64,000 nt of DNA, taken from NCBI GenBank assembly GCA_029194725.1, contig JARFXQ010000001.1, positions 248,001 through 312,000 of the forward strand. The letters run 5' to 3'. Source of the stretch: Nitrospira sp. GTDB taxonomy: Bacteria > Nitrospirota > Nitrospiria > Nitrospirales > Nitrospiraceae. Made by a program: the position numbers and the translations under genes. Under the pieces are notes generated by a model. That model was not told the origin of the DNA and ran no database searches. It was given only the letters and a program-made list of their open reading frames with translations. Below, piece by piece: positions 59,169-64,000 of this stretch. How positions within the stretch are numbered: the stretch's first letter is position 1; each line of letters starts with the position of its first letter.

Positions 59169-62100
59169 ATGGCTGCTAAAGATAGCGACGAGCCCAGGGT
59201 CCAGATCCACCAGATACTGTTCCTCATCGCTGCCATGACGGGGGGCATTTGGCTCTACGAAAGTCCCCTCAAGAGCTCAAGACCAGTCGCACAGGACATT
59301 GGGAACAAAAGCCTTGTGACTAGTGGGGCAGATCGGGTCCAAGCGAGGTTGTGGCAAGACCCCTTCGAAGCGGTCGAGACGCACATAAAGTCCGAAGAAT
59401 CGACGAGCAGTGGAGGCTCGGCACGGGACGAAACAGCTCATTCCCATTCGCTCTCTCTCGTGGCAATAGAAGTAGCGACATCCACTTCTACCCCCAGAGA
59501 TATTCAGATTCTGATCGTACTTACAGATGGAAGTCCCTATGCCGAGAATCGAGAATCCCGCCTGCGGCAGCGATATGCCGTGCTGGCCGGCCTGGAGCGA
59601 GCTGGTTATGTGCCAACGGATGGCGAACATATCCGATACTTTTGTTGGGGTGAGAACAAAGTCTGTCAGACTAATTCAGCAGGACGCCATCACACATTTT
59701 CAATGTTGGCTCAGCGATCTCAATCGACGGTGGAGATCGGCGGTCAAACACTGTCCAGCAGGAATGACGATTGTAAGCCTACGCCCAATGGGCATTGGCA
59801 CCAGAATCCTGTGCCGGTTGAATGGTATCAGTCAATTGACGGCAGTAGTTCTCATGTGCTGGTCTTCTGGATCAAGGATCAAGGTCTCGGAGTGAAACCA
59901 CTTGAAAGCTTGAGAACAATTCAATGCATGACGTTCAATGCCTTTCCCCCACTGCACGCAACTGTCCAGTTCAAAGTCATCGGCCCGCGTTTTTCAGGCA
60001 CGCTTAAAGCGATGCTTGCTGAGGATGACAAGGTGACGGAGGAGAATTCGCTCACGATGTATTCGCCCTGGGCAACCACTCCAGAGCCATTTTTGGCAGA
60101 GGGGAAGACGTCGATTAGAGACCATTTCCAGAAGAAACGCGTAACGTTCACCCCTACGATTCCAACGGATGACCAGCTCATAAGTGCGCTTATTGATGAA
60201 CTGATGCGCCGGGGTGTCTCCGTGAGCGACGAAAGCCCGGAAAATGGTACCTGCGACCACATTGCAGTGATCGCTGAATGGGACACATTGTATGGACGTA
60301 CCTTACCAGCGACCTTCACCGAGGAAGCCCACCGCCACGGCGTAGGGGCTCAATGCAAGCAACCTCAAGACGGATCATATGACGCGCAGGCCACAATCCC
60401 ATTGATACATCGATATAGTTACTTACGCGGATTGGATGGAGAGCTGCCACAAAGCAAACCACCTAGTGCTTCCGGATCATCATCAGACGACAAAGCATCA
60501 TCTTCCCCTTTGCTCAAGGAGCTACGTCAGGACATCGAGCGCATGGAGCGTCCAGAGGGACGGAGCCAATTAGACTACGTCCGTCGTTTGGCTGAACTCC
60601 TTCTTGCTACGGATAATAATCTGCGAGGGAAGTGCGGGCTGTGGAGATCGAAGTGTCATGGGTTCAAAGCCATCGGTGTGCTTGGCAGCGATGTCTACGA
60701 CAAATTGCTCATCCTGCAAGCACTGAAAAAGAGTTTCCCCTACGTCGTGTTCTTCACGACAGATCTCGATGCTCGCTTGTTCCACCCCGGCGAATTAGCG
60801 TGGACTCGCAACCTGGTGGTCGCCTCTCACTTTGATCTGACCCTCAATGAGAAACTCCAGGGGACCATCCCGCCGTTCCGCGATACCTACCAAACGGCAA
60901 CCTTCTTCACCGTACTGAGAGCATTGGGTGTCCTTAAAAAACCTGACTCGAAACAAGAGGGATCGTCTGCCGACGGAAAAGCACTGCTCAAGCTTCAACC
61001 ACCCTGCGTTCCGCCAGAAGCATGCAACTTTGAAGTGGTTCCTCGAGTAAAAATCCACGAGATCGGTCGCAATGGACCGGTGGACATTAGCGTCAACTCA
61101 GATATAGCCAATCAAACACAGACCCTTCAGCAGATCAGTACGAAACGTGCAGCCCCAGCTAATCTGGTCGATGCCGTCATGAATGTTTTGTATGCGACCG
61201 CTTGCCTCTTGGTTGTTGTGGTCCTCCTCATCTCAGCTAGTGCGTCCCTCTCCGGATGGGTATTCCAGCCGCTCCTACACTCAACTTCTGTGAACAGGAA
61301 TGCTATCGCAACTGGTCTTGTTCTGTGTCTCTTACTGTTAGATCTGTTATTTGGTGGCATCCTCTATCTGCCCTCAGATTCATACGAAGGCGAGCCCTTC
61401 TCCTTTCTCGATGGGGTCAGTATTTGGCCAAGCCAAATCCTTAGGGGTACTGTGGTTGGGTTGGCGCTGCTGTTTGGGTGGTGGCTGCTCTATCGGTACT
61501 GCCCACGCGTGTGCGATGACATGGAAGCACAATTTTGTGATCTACTGAAACCTCCCTCCACTACTGAAAACAAGCACCAGGTATTAGCCGATGACATGGA
61601 AAAACAATCTCGTGATCTACTGACACCGCAGTCACAGCTTTCCAATCCACCATCTTCAATAATTGACCCTATACAACAGTGGTGGGAGGCGAAAGCCCAG
61701 ATGTTCATAGGCATCTGGGCTTTCGCTAAGGAAGCAAATACTTCAGACAAGCTCTGGCAGGAATACCGCAAGCGTCTACATTGGACCTGGATCTTGATGA
61801 GAGTTGTGCCTGTGAGCGTGATGTTCTGGATCGCCGGCAAGTTGGTACTAGGGGTTACTGGGCTTCCTTTCACTCCGTTTCGCGGTCATGTGGCGGAGCA
61901 GGTTAATCGGTTCCTATTGCCACTGGCTGTATTGGGAATGATCGGAGCCATCTTTCTTGTGCTCGACATCACTCAACTTACGAGCGTTTTCATCAAAAAG
62001 CTCGTCCCGAAGAACAGAGGAGAACAAAGTTCCTCACCGCCTTTGACCCATCTGCGGCTCATCGAACAACTAACCGATCGCATTGACGAATTCATTTATT

Positions 62101-62465
62101 TCCCTGCCACGCTGCTGGTGTTGATGGTGATGGCCCGTTCAGAGTTTTTTGATAACTGGGATTTCCCGACCGGGCTCATAGTCGTCATCGGTCTCAGTGC
62201 ATCCTACGTCATCGCGAGCGCACTTCAGTTGAGACGAGCCTCAGAATGCGCCCGACAACAGGTCCTTGCTGATCTTTCTGCTCAATACCATACCAAATAT
62301 CCGTCGGATTCCGCCGAGGGAATTCAACATACAATAGAAGAGGTCAAGGCCCTATCCAAAGGGGCCTTCATGCCGATCATCGAATTGCCGGTCTTCCGCG
62401 CCGTGACATTCCCGACCGGCTTCTATGCTCTCTTAACCCTTGTCGAAACCTTCATCAAGAACTGA
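59169..62465 (+). CDS. Large uncharacterised membrane protein
   Basis: About 1098 residues from ATG 59169, with AGGG six bases upstream (a TTG at 59151 is less likely). One membrane segment near residues 13-31, then about 600 residues with a likely extracytoplasmic, two-lobe Rossmann-like domain: IQILIVLTDGSPYAENRESR, KAIGVLGSDVYDKLLILQAL, YVVFFTTDLDARLFHPGELA, WTRNLVVASHFDLTLNEKLQ, FRDTYQTATFFTVLRALG. This resembles a type 1 periplasmic-binding fold. The C-terminal third has about seven to eight membrane segments (VLYATACLLVVVVLLISASA to the end). I do not recognise a named family. It may be a ligand-sensing membrane protein. Confidence 0.7.
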   Translation: MAAKDSDEPRVQIHQILFLIAAMTGGIWLYESPLKSSRPVAQDIGNKSLVTSGADRVQARLWQDPFEAVETHIKSEESTSSGGSARDETAHSHSLSLVAIEVATSTSTPRDIQILIVLTDGSPYAENRESRLRQRYAVLAGLERAGYVPTDGEHIRYFCWGENKVCQTNSAGRHHTFSMLAQRSQSTVEIGGQTLSSRNDDCKPTPNGHWHQNPVPVEWYQSIDGSSSHVLVFWIKDQGLGVKPLESLRTIQCMTFNAFPPLHATVQFKVIGPRFSGTLKAMLAEDDKVTEENSLTMYSPWATTPEPFLAEGKTSIRDHFQKKRVTFTPTIPTDDQLISALIDELMRRGVSVSDESPENGTCDHIAVIAEWDTLYGRTLPATFTEEAHRHGVGAQCKQPQDGSYDAQATIPLIHRYSYLRGLDGELPQSKPPSASGSSSDDKASSSPLLKELRQDIERMERPEGRSQLDYVRRLAELLLATDNNLRGKCGLWRSKCHGFKAIGVLGSDVYDKLLILQALKKSFPYVVFFTTDLDARLFHPGELAWTRNLVVASHFDLTLNEKLQGTIPPFRDTYQTATFFTVLRALGVLKKPDSKQEGSSADGKALLKLQPPCVPPEACNFEVVPRVKIHEIGRNGPVDISVNSDIANQTQTLQQISTKRAAPANLVDAVMNVLYATACLLVVVVLLISASASLSGWVFQPLLHSTSVNRNAIATGLVLCLLLLDLLFGGILYLPSDSYEGEPFSFLDGVSIWPSQILRGTVVGLALLFGWWLLYRYCPRVCDDMEAQFCDLLKPPSTTENKHQVLADDMEKQSRDLLTPQSQLSNPPSSIIDPIQQWWEAKAQMFIGIWAFAKEANTSDKLWQEYRKRLHWTWILMRVVPVSVMFWIAGKLVLGVTGLPFTPFRGHVAEQVNRFLLPLAVLGMIGAIFLVLDITQLTSVFIKKLVPKNRGEQSSSPPLTHLRLIEQLTDRIDEFIYFPATLLVLMVMARSEFFDNWDFPTGLIVVIGLSASYVIASALQLRRASECARQQVLADLSAQYHTKYPSDSAEGIQHTIEEVKALSKGAFMPIIELPVFRAVTFPTGFYALLTLVETFIKN

Positions 62466-62510
62466 CCATGATGGTGGGCAAACAGGAATCATTCATCAAG
62501 GAGGGTCATC

Positions 62511-62699
62511 ATGCAGAAGAAAAGCTCACTCTCTCCTGTCTTGTTGGCACAACGCCGTCAACAGATGTGGCCCAAGTCTTGTTTCGTGCATGCAATGGGA
62601 CAAGCCATAGTTTCCATTGACTCATGTGCTCGGGCGATCGCTGCCGTACGGCCGGTTAGACTTCGAAGACGGTGCGATGGATCTCACTTTGCCGAATAA
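62511..62699 (+). CDS. Possible small protein
   Basis: 62 residues, ATG eight bases after a strong AAGGAGGG. MQKKSSLSPVLLAQRRQQMW, then a basic, Arg-rich stretch. The good ribosome site and start support it, but composition is weakly protein-like and its 3' part runs into the decayed hicA on the other strand. Could be remnant. Confidence 0.3.
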   Translation: MQKKSSLSPVLLAQRRQQMWPKSCFVHAMGQAIVSIDSCARAIAAVRPVRLRRRCDGSHFAE

Positions 62700-62877
62700 T
62701 CGATTGCAGCGTACCGATCCTCAGTTCGGGGTGATCCGGGATAGGAACCGTCACTGTGCCAAGACCGGTTCGCCGTTACATGACAATGTGGTTTCCGCGT
62801 TGGCGGACGATATAGAATCCGTGTTGTTCAAGGATGCGGCATGCCTCTCGTCCGGAAAGGACGCGAAGTTTACCCAC
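62656..62877 (-). pseudogene. hicA: HicA toxin gene with premature stop
   Basis: GTG start overlapping hicB by eight bases. Reads GKLRVLSGREACRILEQHGF, YIVRQRGNHIVM, then TAA at 62776-62778, then without a frame change RRTGLGTVTVPIPDHPELRI and GTLQSIIRQSEIHRTVFEV. This is a full HicA with one nonsense codon (likely CAA or CAG to TAA) straight after the GNH motif. The downstream half carries the rest of the fold, so the toxin is probably inactive unless read through. Confidence 0.8.
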
Positions 62878-63094
62878 AGGCTGCTTCGAAGCGGGTGACA
62901 AACACTTCTGTGTGAAGGCGACGTTCGATTTCGGTAGGGTCAGCGCATTCGAGAAAGAGCTCGACCGCTTCTTTGAGATTGGCCGTGGCCGATTCGATTG
63001 TTTCTCCTTGGCTGGCTACGTCAAGTTCCGGGCAGAGCGGAACATAGCCTGAGTTCTCCTTCTCGATGATCGCGGTGTAGCTTCTTGTTGCCAT
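62870..63094 (-). CDS. hicB: HicB antitoxin (partner of broken hicA)
   Basis: 74 residues from ATG 63094. MATRSYTAIIEKENSGYVPL, CPELDVASQGETIESATANL, KEAVELFLECADPTEIERRL fit HicB. Overlaps the decayed hicA. With its toxin inactivated, it may be retained by chance or as an antidote to related HicA proteins, such as the pair at 58.0-58.4 kb. Confidence 0.88.
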   Translation of the reverse strand: MATRSYTAIIEKENSGYVPLCPELDVASQGETIESATANLKEAVELFLECADPTEIERRLHTEVFVTRFEAACG

Positions 63095-63393
63095 GACCCA
63101 TTCCCTCACACAAGTCGAGTCTTTCTCCGAACCTGCGCCCATTATAATCGATCCCCCGTTGGTTGCCTAGCGGGGATTGAAACATAGCCCTGGGGGCTAA
63201 CCATCCTGATTTTTTTTAGACACGTTCGCTCATCATGACGGTGACGATACTTTCCGCCGTTATCTGAGAATAATCACCTCAACCCCCTAGCTCTCGATGA
63301 CCTGATTCGTGTGGCTCCGATTGAAACCAAGAGATAGGAGCTGGGTTTGCGATTGACCTCGTTGGCCCGTCCCGATACGATGGCCACCTTTCC
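63095..63393. other. Intergenic stretch with CRISPR-like repeat and hairpin
   Basis: Holds the CRISPR-repeat-like sequence at 63162-63184, directly followed by TAGCCC-TGG-GGGCTA (63186-63200) and, ten bases on, eight T (63211-63218). The hairpin is too far from the T run for a good terminator. No gene. Confidence 0.5.
63162..63184 (+). repeat. Solitary CRISPR-repeat-like sequence
   Basis: GGTTGCCTAGCGGGGATTGA, then AAC, ends in the ATTGAAAC motif usual for type I repeats. Only one copy; no spacers. Confidence 0.35.
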
Positions 63394-63789
63394 ATGTGGT
63401 CCAAGATTTGGCAGACAGGAGTGACGGTGCTAATGCTGGCGGCATCTCTCGCCGGCTGTGCGACCGGACGCTATACACCTCTGGGCGAAGTGGAAAGGGC
63501 AGAGGTTGAGCAGCTCAAAGAGAACGTCTATCGGGTGGAATACCGGGTGAGTGCCTTCACTTCCCAAGAACAGCTGGACTTCTATCTACGTCGACGCTGC
63601 GCGGAGCTAGCCCTCCGTGAGGGCTACGACTTTTTTCACCTAGCTCAGCGCGTCGACGTACTGGGTTTTTCGCGTCGGACGGCTATGACGGTGACGCTGT
63701 ATAAAGGTCAAAAGCCCGTCGGGGTTGCGAACCTCTACGATGCCAAGGACGTATTGACCGAGGCCTCATCTGCTCTGAAGTCCAACTAA
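63394..63789 (+). CDS. Lipoprotein of unknown function
   Basis: 131 residues. Signal MWSKIWQTGVTVLMLAASLAG with lipobox SLAGC. Mature part VEQLKENVYRVEYRVSAFTS, EQLDFYLRRRCAELALREGY, DFFHLAQRVDV is an alpha-beta pattern common in small outer-membrane lipoproteins (CC0125/CC1285-like). Single gene. Confidence 0.65.
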   Translation: MWSKIWQTGVTVLMLAASLAGCATGRYTPLGEVERAEVEQLKENVYRVEYRVSAFTSQEQLDFYLRRRCAELALREGYDFFHLAQRVDVLGFSRRTAMTVTLYKGQKPVGVANLYDAKDVLTEASSALKSN

Positions 63790-63811
63790 GGGGGTCATCT
63801 GGGAGGCAGGC

Positions 63812-64000
63812 TCACTTCCACCCCACCGCCTCGCAGCGGCAGCGGGCATGGAACGCATCGGGGTCTCCACCCCACGTCAGCAGAGCGTTCTGCATGGTGG
63901 TGAGCTCCGACTCGGTCGCCCAACGTTCCTCCAGAATCAGTCTACGATGCTGTTCGAGAAAAACACCGCCGAAGTAGCGACTGAAGCCCGAGGTCATCTC
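63812..64000 (-). CDS. C-terminal end of a probable SAM-dependent methyltransferase, partial
   Basis: The frame runs off the right edge; only the last 62 residues are seen (MTSGFSRYFGGVFLEQHRRL, TMQNALLTWGGDPDAFHARC, RCEAVGWK). The phrase 'LxxWGxxPDAFxxxxxCEAVGWK' is the kind of ending I associate with class I methyltransferases. Assignment by similarity of ending only. Confidence 0.45.
   Translation of the reverse strand, partial: EMTSGFSRYFGGVFLEQHRRLILEERWATESELTTMQNALLTWGGDPDAFHARCRCEAVGWK

Overview
The window looks like a chromosomal piece of a motile, Gram-negative-type bacterium. The set of a flagellar basal-body operon, several sigma-54 response regulators, many lipoproteins and moderately high GC fits Nitrospirota (Nitrospira-like) best. 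This is an inference from gene content; no rRNA or other strong phylogenetic marker is present, only one tRNA.

Layout. (1) 1-3 kb: accessory margin with a cut ribbon-helix-helix gene, a HigBA-type toxin-antitoxin pair, a dispersed repeat family (four copies, partly tandem) and two paralogous lipoproteins. (2) 3-10.4 kb, minus strand: flagellar operon flgB-flgC-fliE-fliF-fliG-(REC-fliH)-fliI-fliJ-motE, with a plausible sigma-54 promoter before flgB. FliH carries an N-terminal CheY-like receiver domain. (3) 10.5-17 kb: TPR protein, FlrB-like histidine kinase and FlrC-like sigma-54 activator in one operon, then another NtrC-family regulator and tRNA-Thr(TGT). (4) 17.5-26.8 kb: small membrane and secreted proteins, a GlrK/lipoprotein/GlrR-like (QseE-QseG-QseF) operon whose regulator has GAFTNA in place of GAFTGA, a membrane protein, and clpB. 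(5) 26.9-46.5 kb: defence and toxin island. It holds Uma2, decayed and intact MNT/HEPN genes, and a long co-directional operon (42.3 to 29.8 kb) encoding an SNF2 helicase with a DUF3883-like tail, a gamma-glutamylcyclotransferase-like protein, a winged-helix protein with an 'ILGDGN' motif, a HEPN-like protein, a DUF1156 DNA methyltransferase, a MNT/HEPN pair and a DUF499 ATPase. Upstream lie fragments that look like two decayed Cas3 genes mixed with nucleotidyltransferase and addiction modules, a PIN-domain relic, an Asn-Pro repeat protein and a WYL regulator. Two solitary CRISPR-repeat-like sequences lie at 29.74 and 63.16 kb. (6) 46.7-58 kb: ordinary chromosome with a comM-like gene, a small RAM-domain protein, an oxidoreductase, a dienelactone-hydrolase-like gene, DUF423, bactofilin, a frameshifted Tat-type amine oxidase and the 5-oxoprolinase operon pxpB-pxpA-pxpC. 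(7) 58-64 kb: two HicBA modules (one with a nonsense-mutated hicA), an uncharacterised 1.1-kilo-residue membrane protein, a lipoprotein and the end of a probable methyltransferase.

The main working units are the flagellar structural operon with its two-component regulation, the envelope-stress type GlrKR unit, and the methyltransferase/helicase/ATPase defence operon, which is the best candidate for an incompletely described system. Many toxin partners in the island are broken, so the region is both gaining and losing genes.
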